Below, in pieces: positions 52,767 to 60,836 of a stretch of 64,000 bases of DNA. The notes below the pieces were generated by a model. It saw only the letters and a program-made list of their open reading frames with translations. It did not search any database and had not been told where the DNA came from. The stretch is from Novosphingobium acidiphilum DSM 19966 (GTDB lineage Bacteria; Pseudomonadota; Alphaproteobacteria; Sphingomonadales; Sphingomonadaceae), in the NCBI RefSeq assembly GCF_000429005.1, contig NZ_AUBA01000005.1, forward strand, positions 124,001 to 188,000. The letters run 5' to 3'. The position numbers were made by a program, and so were the translations under genes. Numbering within the stretch: the first letter of the stretch is position 1; the number at the start of each line of letters is the position of its first letter.

Positions 52767-53308
52767 CGCGCCTGCCATTCGGATTTGAGGATGCTGAACG
52801 ACACGGTGTCGCGCACGTGGCCGGTCCAGGTCATGCGTTCATGGCGCAGCACGCCTTCGCGCAGTGCGCCAAGCTTCGCCACGGCGGCCTGGCTGCGGGT
52901 GTTGCGCGCATCCACCTTGAAACCGACGCGTTCCAGCCCGCAGGCAAAGGCGTGGTCAAGCAACAGCCGCTTGACCCGGTCGTTCAGACCCGTGCCGCGC
53001 GCGGCGGGCACGATGAACGTGTTGCCGATCTCGATCGACCAGCCGGGCTGGCCCTGTTCGATCCAGGCGGTCATGCCGATCACGCGGCCTGCCTGCTTCA
53101 CCGCATAGACCCGGCGCTTGGGTGCACCCTGCAACAGGCCATCGAACTGCGGATCAAAGGCATCGCCCAGATAATTGAACGGATAAATGTCCCAGATCGC
53201 ATCGTCGGCGGCGCAGGCCGCGCGCAGCCCTTCGCGGTGCGCCTCGGTCAATGGCACCAGCGCCAGATCGCCCTCGCACAGGGGCACGTACAGTGCGGCA
53301 TCGGTCAT
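52763..53308 (-). CDS. GNAT family N-acetyltransferase (RimJ-like)
   Basis: This is a 181-residue cytoplasmic acetyltransferase. The acetyl-CoA-binding region SIEIGNTFIVPAARGTGLND with RVKRLLLDHAF follows a central Trp-containing motif (GMTAWIEQGQPGW). The late ERVGFKVDARNTRSQAAVAK stretch is the RimJ/RimL-type signature. The ATG at 53308 overlaps the thymidine kinase stop (53305-53308). The target may be a protein N terminus or a small molecule. It is not predicted by the context. Confidence 0.87.
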   Translation of the reverse strand: MTDAALYVPLCEGDLALVPLTEAHREGLRAACAADDAIWDIYPFNYLGDAFDPQFDGLLQGAPKRRVYAVKQAGRVIGMTAWIEQGQPGWSIEIGNTFIVPAARGTGLNDRVKRLLLDHAFACGLERVGFKVDARNTRSQAAVAKLGALREGVLRHERMTWTGHVRDTVSFSILKSEWQAR

Positions 53309-53892
53309 GGATTGAGGCTTTCGCAGAAATGGCGGCGGCACAGCGCGACATAGCGGTCGTTGCCGCCGATTTCGGTCTGCGCGCCCTGGCGCACCGCATT
53401 GCCCTGTGCATCAAGCCGCAGGTTCATCGTTGCCTTGGCGCCGCAATGGCAAACGCCGCGCAATTCGACCAGCCGGTCGGCGATCCCCAGCAGCGTTGCA
53501 GCGCCTTCGAACAGCACGCCCTGGAAATCGGTGCGCAAGCCATAACACATTACCGGAATACCGGCCTGGTCGACAATCCAGGCCAGTTGCCAGACCTGAT
53601 CGCCGGTCAGAAACTGCGCTTCGTCGATCAAGACCGCTGCCAGCGGCGTCGCCTGGTGCGCGGCCATGATCGCCGCACCCAGATCGGTCTCGCGATCGAA
53701 GCGGCAGGCCGGCGCGCCAATCCCGATCCGGCTGACGATATCAAGCCCCGGTGTCTCGGCCGATCGCTGATCGATCGATGCGGTCCACAACATGGTTGCC
53801 ATGCCGCGCTCGCGATAGTTGAAATCGGCCTGCAGCAGCGCGGTCGACTTGCCCGCGTTCATGCTGGCATAGTGAAAGTGGAGCTTGGCCAT
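53305..53892 (-). CDS. tdk: Thymidine kinase (type II)
   Basis: This is a 195-residue enzyme that phosphorylates thymidine to dTMP in the salvage pathway. It starts MAKLHFHYASMNAGKSTALL, with the P-loop MNAGKST. DEAQFLTGDQVWQLAWIVD holds the catalytic Glu. The lasso loop and zinc site (CHCGAKATMNLR ... VALCRRHF) are present, with Cys-x-Cys and Cys-x3-His. The start at 53892 fits the family. It lies 13 bases after rbfA. A tdk gene within the ribosome-maturation block is uncommon. Confidence 0.96.
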   Translation of the reverse strand: MAKLHFHYASMNAGKSTALLQADFNYRERGMATMLWTASIDQRSAETPGLDIVSRIGIGAPACRFDRETDLGAAIMAAHQATPLAAVLIDEAQFLTGDQVWQLAWIVDQAGIPVMCYGLRTDFQGVLFEGAATLLGIADRLVELRGVCHCGAKATMNLRLDAQGNAVRQGAQTEIGGNDRYVALCRRHFCESLNP

Positions 53893-53905
53893 CCGCGTGC
53901 GCCGA

Positions 53906-54322
53906 TCAGGCGTCCTGATCGCTGCCGGGCACATCGCCCAGATCGCGGCTGACGCGCGGATCGTTCAACAGCTGATCGATGTGGCTGGCCACGTCGAAAC
54001 TGACATCGGACTGAAATTTCAGCTTGGCCGCATATTTCAGCTTGAGCCGCCCGGCGACTTCGCGCTGGAAAAACGCGGTGTTGGTGCGCAGCGCGCTGAT
54101 CACCAGTTCCTCGTCGCTGCCCAGCAGCGATTTGACGAACACGGTGGCGTGGCGCAAATCGGGCGACATGCGCACTTCGGTCACCGACACGGTGTGCGCG
54201 GTCAGTACTTCATCATGCACTTCCTGCCGCAGCAGCAGTTCCGACAGGATGTGGCGCACCTGTTCACCCACCTTCAACAGGCGGACAGAGCGGGTTTCGG
54301 GGGTCTGATTGGGACGGGCCAC
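53906..54322 (-). CDS. rbfA: Ribosome-binding factor A
   Basis: This is a 138-residue factor that helps mature the 30S subunit, especially in the cold. The KH-like fold shows VRLLKVGEQVRHILSELL, EVRMSPDLRHATVFVKSL, and VAGRLKLKYAAKLKFQSDVS. The start is a GTG at 54322 (VARPNQTPET), because the reading frame upstream has no conserved sequence. It is 264 bases downstream of infB. Confidence 0.93.
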   Translation of the reverse strand: MARPNQTPETRSVRLLKVGEQVRHILSELLLRQEVHDEVLTAHTVSVTEVRMSPDLRHATVFVKSLLGSDEELVISALRTNTAFFQREVAGRLKLKYAAKLKFQSDVSFDVASHIDQLLNDPRVSRDLGDVPGSDQDA

Positions 54323-54539
54323 GTGTGTTGTTATCCAGTTTCCAGCATGCGGCTGCGACCAGCATGCTGATCCCAACCCCATCGACGTGATCGATATAGG
54401 CCGCCGCAGGCCCGATGGCGAGACCCCGGGCCCCGCCTGATCCGACCCGTCACCGGGAAAGCAACCGCCCGAAGCGTGATGGAAAGACGACACCCGGCGG
54501 CACGACGCGCGATTGACGTGCCGGGCCGACCGCCCCCTT

Positions 54540-54581
54540 CCACCATCCTTCGGGTGGTCCCCCTCCCCATGGTGGGGAGGG
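54540..54581. repeat. Twin hairpin element between infB and rbfA (possible REP-like repeat)
   Basis: Two adjacent inverted repeats are present. CCACC (54540-54544) pairs with GGTGG (54553-54557). CCCTCCCCA (54561-54569) pairs with TGGGGAGGG (54573-54581) around only three bases. On the minus strand the second one starts 5 bases after the infB stop and has no T-run. The sequence type is the kind that recurs between genes in sphingomonads, but I cannot count copies in the genome. It could stabilise the infB mRNA end or lower read-through to rbfA. The rest of the gap (54323-54539) shows another weak inverted repeat near 54493-54524. Confidence 0.4.
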
Positions 54582-54586
54582 TTTGG

Positions 54587-57169
54587 TTACAGCGTGCGGG
54601 CGCGTTCTTCGACTTCGAACACTTCGAGCATGTCGCCCGGCTTGATGTCGTTGGTATCGGCCAGCACCACACCGCATTCCAGACCCGCGCGCACTTCGGC
54701 AACGTCGTCCTTGAACCGGCGCAGCGACGCGATGAGCGTGGCCGAGACGATGACATCGTTGCGGGTAAGCCGCGCATGGATACCCTTGCGGATATAGCCT
54801 TCGAGCACCAGCAGACCGGCCGCCTTGTCACGCTTGCCGGCGGCAAAGACTTCCTTGACTTCGGCGCGGCCAACCACGGTTTCGATGCGTTCAGGTCCGA
54901 GTTCACCGGCCATTTCGCGCGCGATTTCATCGGTCAGCTTGTAGATCACGTCGTGATATTTCAGCTGCACCTTGTTGCGTTCGATCAGTTCGCGCGCCTT
55001 GGCATTGGGACGCACGTTGAACCCGATGATCGGCGCACCCGTGGCCTGCGCCAGGGTAACATCGCCTTCGGTGATCGCGCCAACGCCCGAAGACAGCACA
55101 CGCACCTTGATCTCGTCGGTCGACAACCGGTTGAGCGCGTTGACAATCGCTTCGGTCGAGCCCTGCACGTCGCCCTTGATGACCACGGGGAACTCGATCA
55201 CGACTTCCTTGGCCTTCAGCGCCGAGAACATCGTGTCGATGCTCGCCTGCGGCGATGTGGTGCGCTTGGCCTGGGCCATTTCCTCGCGATAGGTCGCAAC
55301 TTCGCGCGCACGCGCTTCGTTTTCAACCACGGTCAGCGTGTCCCCGGCCATCGGCACGCCGCCGATGCCCAGCACTTCGACCGGCAACGATGGCCCTGCG
55401 GTCTTGATCTGGCGCCCCTTGTCGTCAAGCATCGCGCGCACGCGGCCTGACTGGGTGCCGACCACCAGGATGTCGCCGACTTTCAGCGTGCCGCGCCGCA
55501 CCAGCACGGTGGCCAACGGCCCCTTGCCCTTGTCCAGCTTGGCCTCGATCACGGTCGCCTCGGCGGCGCGATCGGGATTGGCGCGCAGTTCGAGCAATTC
55601 GGCCTGCAACAGGATCTTTTCGATCAGCGTGTCGAGACCCGCACCGGTCTTGGCCGAAACCTCGACATCCTGCACGTCGCCCGACATTTCCTCGACCAGG
55701 ACTTCGTATTCCAGCAGCCGTTCGCGGATCTTCTGCGGATTGGCCTCGGGCTTGTCCGCCTTGGTGATCGCCACGATCATCGGCACGCCGGCGGCCTTGG
55801 TGTGGTTGATCGCTTCTACCGTCTGCGGCATGATGCCGTCATCGGCGGCCACCACCAGCACGACGATGTCGGTGACATTGGCGCCGCGCATGCGCATTTC
55901 GGTAAAGGCTTCGTGGCCCGGCGTGTCGAGGAAGGTGATGTGGTCACCGCCCTTGGTCTTGATCTGATAGGCGCCGATATGCTGGGTAATGCCACCGGCT
56001 TCGCCGCGTACCACATCGGTGCCGCGCAGCGCGTCAAGCAGGCTGGTCTTGCCGTGATCGACATGGCCCATGATCGTCACGACCGGCGGACGCACCTGAA
56101 GCGAATCCTCGGCATCGACGTCGGTGCTGGTGTCGATATCGACATCGCTGGCGCTGACGCGCTGCACGTTGTGGCCGAAATCGGTCACCAACAGTTCGGC
56201 GGTGTCCTGGTCGATGGTCTGGTTGATGGTGACCATAACCCCCATCTTGAACAGGGCCTTGACCAGATCGGCGGCCTTTTCGGCCATGCGGTTGGACAGT
56301 TCCTGCACGGTGATCGCTTCGGGCACGATCACGTCGCGCACCTGTTTTTCACGCACGTGCTGCTGTCCGGCGTAATGCGCGCGGCGTTCCTTTTCGCGTG
56401 CGCGCTTCAGCGCGGCGAGCGAACGCGCGCGTGCGCCTTCATCATCGTTGAGCGCGCGCGTCACGGTCAGCTTGCCCGCCTGGCGACGGTCATTGGCGTT
56501 CTTGTCGCGCGGGGCATGCGCGGGCTTTTTCGCGGCCGGTTCGGGGCGCTTGATCGGCGCCACCGGGGTGAACCTGCGGGGTGCGGTCTGCACCGCGCGC
56601 GTGTCTTCGGCAGCCGGCGTCTCGGGCTCGGCCCGGTCCGGGGCCGCGGCTTCGACGGCCGGGGCGGGCTCTGATGCCTGGACGACGGGTTCGGATGCGG
56701 CATCGGCCACCGCTGCGGGCGCGGGCGTTTCGCCCTGCGGTTCGGGATTGCGCGCCTCGTCGGTGCGGCGACGGGCATCTTCCGCAGCGCGCTGACGCTC
56801 TTCCTGTTCGCGACGGTTGTTGGCTTCGGCCGAGGCCAGGCGCGCCTCTTCGGCTTCGCGCAGCAGACGCGACTGCAGTTCCTGACGCGTCTCGCGCGAG
56901 GCGGCGGGCGCAGACGGCGGCGGGGGCGGCGGAGTCGGACGCGCGACCGGCTGCGGCGCGGGGGCGGCCTGCGCTGGCACGGGCGCTTCGGGCGCAGCGG
57001 CTTCGCCCGGACGCGGCATGATCTTGCGCCGCTTCACTTCGACCACCACCTTGTTGGTGCGGCCGTGGCTGAAGGTCTGCTTGACCTCGCCGGCTTCCAC
57101 CGAGGTCTTCAGGCCCAGTGGCCTGCGGCCGAGTGTCGGCTTCTTGTCGCTATCGCTCATCGAACTCAT
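54587..57169 (-). CDS. infB: Translation initiation factor IF-2
   Basis: This is an 860-residue GTPase that brings initiator tRNA to the ribosome. The N-terminal 260 residues are a Pro/Ala/Glu-rich, poorly conserved domain that starts SDKKPTLGRRPLGLKTSV. The G domain has GHVDHGKTSLLDALR, DTPGHEAF and ITKADKP (residues ~375-500). The EF-Tu domain II and the C-terminal initiator-tRNA domain follow. The ATG at 57169 overlaps the YlxR stop (ATGA). Another ATG lies three codons later. Confidence 0.97.
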   Translation of the reverse strand: MSSMSDSDKKPTLGRRPLGLKTSVEAGEVKQTFSHGRTNKVVVEVKRRKIMPRPGEAAAPEAPVPAQAAPAPQPVARPTPPPPPPSAPAASRETRQELQSRLLREAEEARLASAEANNRREQEERQRAAEDARRRTDEARNPEPQGETPAPAAVADAASEPVVQASEPAPAVEAAAPDRAEPETPAAEDTRAVQTAPRRFTPVAPIKRPEPAAKKPAHAPRDKNANDRRQAGKLTVTRALNDDEGARARSLAALKRAREKERRAHYAGQQHVREKQVRDVIVPEAITVQELSNRMAEKAADLVKALFKMGVMVTINQTIDQDTAELLVTDFGHNVQRVSASDVDIDTSTDVDAEDSLQVRPPVVTIMGHVDHGKTSLLDALRGTDVVRGEAGGITQHIGAYQIKTKGGDHITFLDTPGHEAFTEMRMRGANVTDIVVLVVAADDGIMPQTVEAINHTKAAGVPMIVAITKADKPEANPQKIRERLLEYEVLVEEMSGDVQDVEVSAKTGAGLDTLIEKILLQAELLELRANPDRAAEATVIEAKLDKGKGPLATVLVRRGTLKVGDILVVGTQSGRVRAMLDDKGRQIKTAGPSLPVEVLGIGGVPMAGDTLTVVENEARAREVATYREEMAQAKRTTSPQASIDTMFSALKAKEVVIEFPVVIKGDVQGSTEAIVNALNRLSTDEIKVRVLSSGVGAITEGDVTLAQATGAPIIGFNVRPNAKARELIERNKVQLKYHDVIYKLTDEIAREMAGELGPERIETVVGRAEVKEVFAAGKRDKAAGLLVLEGYIRKGIHARLTRNDVIVSATLIASLRRFKDDVAEVRAGLECGVVLADTNDIKPGDMLEVFEVEERARTL

Positions 57170-57996
57170 TCGCCCTTCGTATCAATTTCATCGCTCGGGT
57201 CGGCCGTCACGGCAGATCCCTCATCGGCAGGTTCGCACCCGCTGTCGTACCCGGTAAAATGCTTGAGACGCCCGAGCAGCCCTGTCACGCGCGCGGCGGC
57301 AGCAGCATCGGTCAGCGCCAGGTGTACGACGTTGTCGCGGCCCAATGCCACAGACAGTGCCGCACGGTCCAGCGGCAAGATCGTGCCTTTCATGCCCGTG
57401 CCTTCGGCCATTTCGCCCACGCGCCAGGCCTGGGCCAGTTTGCCCGCGCCATCGCCGCCGGCATCGCTGGCATGGCCCAGAAACGTAACCACGCCGGCGC
57501 GCGCCGCAGCGGCAATTTTTTCTGTGCCCAGCACGATCATCCCGGCGCGCAATTCGATCCCCAGCCGATCGGCCAGTGCACGGCGCAATGCCGTCTCGAT
57601 GCGATCGCCAAGGTCGGCGGGAATGGTCAGCGGCGTGCCCTTGAAGGCCCGCGCCAACGCGCCCTTCAGCTTGCCCTTGGTCATGGCCTGGTCAAGCTCG
57701 GCCCGGGTTACCCCGATCCATGCGCCGCGTCCCGGCGCACGCGCCAGCACATCGGGCAGGACATCGCCATCGGGCGATATGGCCAGGCGGATCAGATCAT
57801 CGCGCGTGTCATGCCGCGCGGTCAGGATGCATTTGCGTTCGGGCACGGGGCGCGCGGACGCAAGTCCGCCTTCGGGCAAACCATCACGGTCCGTCCGGTC
57901 AGGCACGGGGGTGCTGCCTGCGCCCCGATGTGCAATCGGGCCGCGGGCCTTGCCCCGGATCTGCGGCGTTAGCGGCTCATTGCGAGGATTCCGCAT
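57166..57996 (-). CDS. ylxR: YlxR-family RNA-binding protein with L7Ae-like domain
   Basis: This is a 276-residue protein. The YlxR (DUF448) part begins near residue 50 with RPVPERKCILTARHDTRDDL and has the conserved GRGAWIGVTRAELD. A C-terminal domain (about 130-240) resembles a ribosomal L7Ae/S12-like RNA-binding fold, a common form in alphaproteobacteria. The start (57996) lies within the last 20 bases of nusA. The stop overlaps infB. It probably modulates ribosome or RNase P functions, but its precise role is not settled. Confidence 0.9.
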   Translation of the reverse strand: MRNPRNEPLTPQIRGKARGPIAHRGAGSTPVPDRTDRDGLPEGGLASARPVPERKCILTARHDTRDDLIRLAISPDGDVLPDVLARAPGRGAWIGVTRAELDQAMTKGKLKGALARAFKGTPLTIPADLGDRIETALRRALADRLGIELRAGMIVLGTEKIAAAARAGVVTFLGHASDAGGDGAGKLAQAWRVGEMAEGTGMKGTILPLDRAALSVALGRDNVVHLALTDAAAAARVTGLLGRLKHFTGYDSGCEPADEGSAVTADPSDEIDTKGE

Positions 57997-59635
57997 GGGC
58001 GGCCTCCTCGGTTGGAGCTGCAGCGGGCGCGGCCGGTTCGTCGTCGAACCAGTGGGCGCGTGCGGCCATGATGATTTCGTTGCCCTGTTCTTCGTTCAGG
58101 CCGTATTCGCCCAGCACGCCGCCCTTGTCTTCGGTCCGTTCCGAACGCTCGCGCCGGTCGGGACGTTCATTGCTGTTGCCGCGGCGACGCTGTTCATTGA
58201 CGCGCTTGCGCGTGATCAGTTCGTCGGTCGAAAGATCGGCCAGATCGTCAAGCGTCTTGATCCCGGCCTTGCCCAGCGTGACCAGCATCGCTTCGGTCAG
58301 GTGCGGCAATTCGGCCAGGGCATCTTCGACACCCAGGTTGCGACGTTCTTCGCGCTGGCCCTCTTCGCGACGTTCCAGTGCTTCGAGTGCGCGGTTCTGC
58401 AGTTCGCCGGCAAGTTCGTCATCGAAACCGTCGATATTCGACAGCTCGCTGATGTCGATATAGGCGACTTCTTCCAGTTCGCTGAAGCCTTCGGCCACCA
58501 GCAGCTGCGACAGCGTTTCGTCAACGTCGAGTTCTTCCTCGAAGGTCTTGGACCGTTCGGTGAATTCCTTCTGGCGCTTTTCCGAAGCCTCGGCCTCGGT
58601 CATGATGTCGATTGCCGATCCCGTCAGCGACGACGCAAGGCGCACATTCTGGCCGCGGCGACCGATCGCCAGGCTCAGCTGGTCATCGGGCACCACCACC
58701 TCGATGCGGCTTTCTTCCTCGTCGATCACCACGCGGCTGACCGTTGCCGGCTGCAGCGCGTTGACGACAAAGGTTGCGGTGTCTTCGCTCCAGGGGATGA
58801 TGTCGATCTTTTCGCCCTGCAGTTCCTGCACCACCGCCTGCACGCGGCTGCCCTTCATGCCGACGCAGGCGCCAACCGGATCGATCGAGCTGTCGCGGCT
58901 GATCACGCCGATCTTGGCGCGGCTGCCGGGATCGCGCGCGGCTGCCTTGATCTCGATGATACCATCGTAGATTTCGGGCACTTCCTGCGCGAACAGCTTT
59001 TTCATGAATTCGGGGTGGGCGCGGCTGAGAAAGATCTGCGGACCGCGGTTGGTGCGTTCAACCTTCATCACCAGCGCACGGACGCGTTCGCCCACACGCG
59101 GCACTTCGCGCGGAATCTGCTGATCGCGGCGGATCACACCTTCGGCGCGGCCCAGGTTGACGATCACGTGGCCGAATTCGACCGACTTGATCACACCGGT
59201 GATCACTTCGTTCACCCGGTCCTTGAATTCTTCGAACTGGCGTTCGCGTTCGGCATCGCGGACCTTCTGAAAGATCACCTGCTTGGCCGATTGCGCATCG
59301 ATGCGGCCCAGTTCCACAGCGGGCAACGGATCGACGATAAAATCGCCGACCACCGCGCCGGGCTGCAGCTTTTCAGCCTGCTTGATGTCGACCTGCTTGA
59401 AGTAGTCTTCGACCTCTTCCACCACTTCGACCACGCGCCACAGGCGCAGATCGCCGGTGCGCGGATCAAGCTTGGCGCGAATGTCGTTTTCGGCGCCGTA
59501 ACGGTTGCGCGCCGATTTCTGGATGGCTTCTTCCATCGCTTCGATGACGATCGACTTGTCGATCATCTTTTCGCTGGCAACTGCGTTCGCAATTGCCAGA
59601 AGCTCGGCGCGGTTGGCGGAAATCGCACTGGCCAT
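57977..59635 (-). CDS. nusA: Transcription termination/antitermination factor NusA
   Basis: This is a 552-residue elongation factor. The N-terminal RNA-polymerase-binding domain (about 1-130; EAMEEAIQKSARNRYG) is followed by S1 (about 135-200) and two KH domains. The KH domains show VGACVGMKGSRVQAVVQELQGEKIDI and LAIGRRGQNVRLASSLTG. Two acidic repeat-like parts follow (ELDVDETLSQLLVAEGFSEL, LVTLGKAGIKTLDDLADLST). The length is normal for alphaproteobacteria. It starts 3 bases after rimP and overlaps the YlxR gene by 20 bases. Confidence 0.97.
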   Translation of the reverse strand: MASAISANRAELLAIANAVASEKMIDKSIVIEAMEEAIQKSARNRYGAENDIRAKLDPRTGDLRLWRVVEVVEEVEDYFKQVDIKQAEKLQPGAVVGDFIVDPLPAVELGRIDAQSAKQVIFQKVRDAERERQFEEFKDRVNEVITGVIKSVEFGHVIVNLGRAEGVIRRDQQIPREVPRVGERVRALVMKVERTNRGPQIFLSRAHPEFMKKLFAQEVPEIYDGIIEIKAAARDPGSRAKIGVISRDSSIDPVGACVGMKGSRVQAVVQELQGEKIDIIPWSEDTATFVVNALQPATVSRVVIDEEESRIEVVVPDDQLSLAIGRRGQNVRLASSLTGSAIDIMTEAEASEKRQKEFTERSKTFEEELDVDETLSQLLVAEGFSELEEVAYIDISELSNIDGFDDELAGELQNRALEALERREEGQREERRNLGVEDALAELPHLTEAMLVTLGKAGIKTLDDLADLSTDELITRKRVNEQRRRGNSNERPDRRERSERTEDKGGVLGEYGLNEEQGNEIIMAARAHWFDDEPAAPAAAPTEEAAHAESSQ

Positions 59636-59638
59636 GGC

Positions 59639-60199
59639 TTAGTCTTCCTGTTCCTCGACGATTGTGTCCGCGCCGGTCATGTCGATCGGGCGGGAAGCGA
59701 CTATCAGCTTGTCCGTAAGGATAAGCTTGGCATTGTCCACGAGATCGAATGGCACGGTATATACCACGGCATCCTCCTCGATCGAAATCGTGTTTGTATC
59801 GGCATCAAAACCGGTCAGATCGCCGCGAAACCGCTTGCGCTTGTCGAGCAGCTCGCGAAGTTCGATCCGCGCCTCGTGCCCGATCCACGCGGCAAAATCC
59901 TTGGGCCGGGTCAGCGGACGGTCAATTCCCGGCGAACTGACCTCAAGCCGATAGGCCCCCTCGATCAGCACTTCGCCCGCGTCTTCCAGCGCATCGAGCC
60001 GGTCGGAAATGCGGTGCGACAGCGCGGCGCAATCATCGATCAGCAACTGGCCGGTGTCGGGCCGTTCGGCCATGACCTGCAACGTGCGTTCTTCATCGCC
60101 CACTTCGCTTTTGCCGTAAAGCACGACTCGCACCAGATCATAGCCGAGCGCACGTGCCTCGGGCTCAACAATCTCGGCAATGCGGGCGATAGCGGTCAT
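59639..60199 (-). CDS. rimP: Ribosome maturation factor RimP
   Basis: This is a 186-residue factor for 30S assembly and the first gene of the rimP-nusA-ylxR-infB operon. The N-terminal domain (IAEIVEPEARALGYDLVRV, LSHRISDRLDALEDAGEVL, YRLEVSSPGIDRPLTRPKDF) and the C-terminal Sm-like domain are typical. The start MTAIARIAEI (60199) fits the family. The promoter must lie in the 317-base gap upstream. I see no strong -35/-10 pair there. Confidence 0.95.
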   Translation of the reverse strand: MTAIARIAEIVEPEARALGYDLVRVVLYGKSEVGDEERTLQVMAERPDTGQLLIDDCAALSHRISDRLDALEDAGEVLIEGAYRLEVSSPGIDRPLTRPKDFAAWIGHEARIELRELLDKRKRFRGDLTGFDADTNTISIEEDAVVYTVPFDLVDNAKLILTDKLIVASRPIDMTGADTIVEEQED

Positions 60200-60462
60200 T
60201 GATACTCCGAAGCGATCCGGCTGCGTTGCAAATGCGATGTCGTGCCGGTGCCCTGTGGCGCCAGCCTGACCTTGCTTTCACAATGTCGGGATTGATCGTG
60301 CAGATAAGGAGCGCGGAACAAAAAGGCAAGCCCAAAGCGGCGTCCCGGCCAAAATGAAACAGGGCCAATGTTCGGCGCAATTTGCGATCCATTGGCGCGA
60401 TTTACCGCATGCGATGTGCGCCACAGCCGTAAAAACCCCGCAATTGCGCCATTTTTCGCAAT
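60200..60462. other. Divergent intergenic region between rimP and the sigma-54 promoter
   Basis: No gene is seen here. It must contain the rimP promoter on the minus strand, where the best pair, TTGCCT and TTATCT (about 60340-60310), is weak. On the plus strand, repeats of CGCAATTG lie at 60439-60446 and 60457-60464, with a related GCGCAATTTGCG at about 60374-60385. These could be enhancer sites for a sigma-54 activator, but two of them lie close to the promoter. Confidence 0.4.
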
Positions 60463-60478
60463 TGGCACGGCCCGTGCA
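60463..60478 (+). promoter_or_regulatory. Sigma-54 (RpoN) -24/-12 promoter
   Basis: TTGGCACG-GCCC-GTGCA (from 60462) matches the sigma-54 consensus at all but one strong position. GG (60464-60465) and GC (60476-60477) are exactly 10 bases apart. The predicted transcript would start near 60489, and a Shine-Dalgarno AGGGG lies about 10 bases before the first start codon at 60517. Psp genes of E. coli are also sigma-54 dependent and activated by PspF. Here the gene after the small peptide is a PspC-domain gene. Confidence 0.78.
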
Positions 60479-60516
60479 ATCGCTGGGTCAGTCACATCAA
60501 ACAGGGGTAAATCACC

Positions 60517-60618
60517 ATGAAGACCTTCGCTCTGCTTTTCGCCGCCATGATCCTTTCGGCCACCACGCTGTCGGCAACGGTTGCCGTTCCGGTCAGCCCC
60601 GCACAGATCACCGCCTGA
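60517..60618 (+). CDS. 33-residue exported or membrane peptide
   Basis: The open frame encodes MKTFALLFAAMILSATTLSA followed by TVAVPVSPAQITA. The first 20 residues look like a signal peptide (charged N end, hydrophobic core, LSA cleavage-like end), leaving a tiny mature part. It is the first frame after the sigma-54 promoter, with AGGGG 10 bases before the ATG. It lies 31 bases before pspC. It may be a real micropeptide, or a decayed gene kept as a leader. I do not recognise a family. Confidence 0.5.
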   Translation: MKTFALLFAAMILSATTLSATVAVPVSPAQITA

Positions 60619-60649
60619 ACCGTCCCGCATTCCACAGGAGCACCTGACC

Positions 60650-60829
60650 ATGTCCACCCGTTTCCGTCTTGACCGCGCCAATGGCAAATTCCTGGGCGTC
60701 TGCGCGGGCATTGCCGCACATTTCGGCTGGGATCCGATGCTGGTTCGCGCCGGCTTCGTGATCGGCACGCTGGCCGGCTTTGGCTCGGCGATCCTGATCT
60801 ATATCGCGATCGCGCTGATCGCCGATTGA
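60650..60829 (+). CDS. pspC: PspC-domain membrane protein
   Basis: This is a 59-residue protein consisting of just the PspC domain. FRLDRANGKFLGVCAGIAAHFGWD is the family N-terminal part, followed by the Leu-Val-Arg and one long membrane helix (GFVIGTLAGFGSAILIYIAIALIA). PspC works in the phage-shock (envelope stress) response. Here it stands without PspA or PspB. The ATG at 60650 has AGGAG at 60636-60640. It ends 7 bases before the convergent queuosine transporter gene. Confidence 0.9.
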   Translation: MSTRFRLDRANGKFLGVCAGIAAHFGWDPMLVRAGFVIGTLAGFGSAILIYIAIALIAD

Positions 60830-60836
60830 TGCAGGG

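Noticed and set aside
57065..60202. A 1045-codon open frame on the plus strand.
   Set aside because: It is antisense to rimP, nusA, ylxR and infB, whose products are unmistakable.
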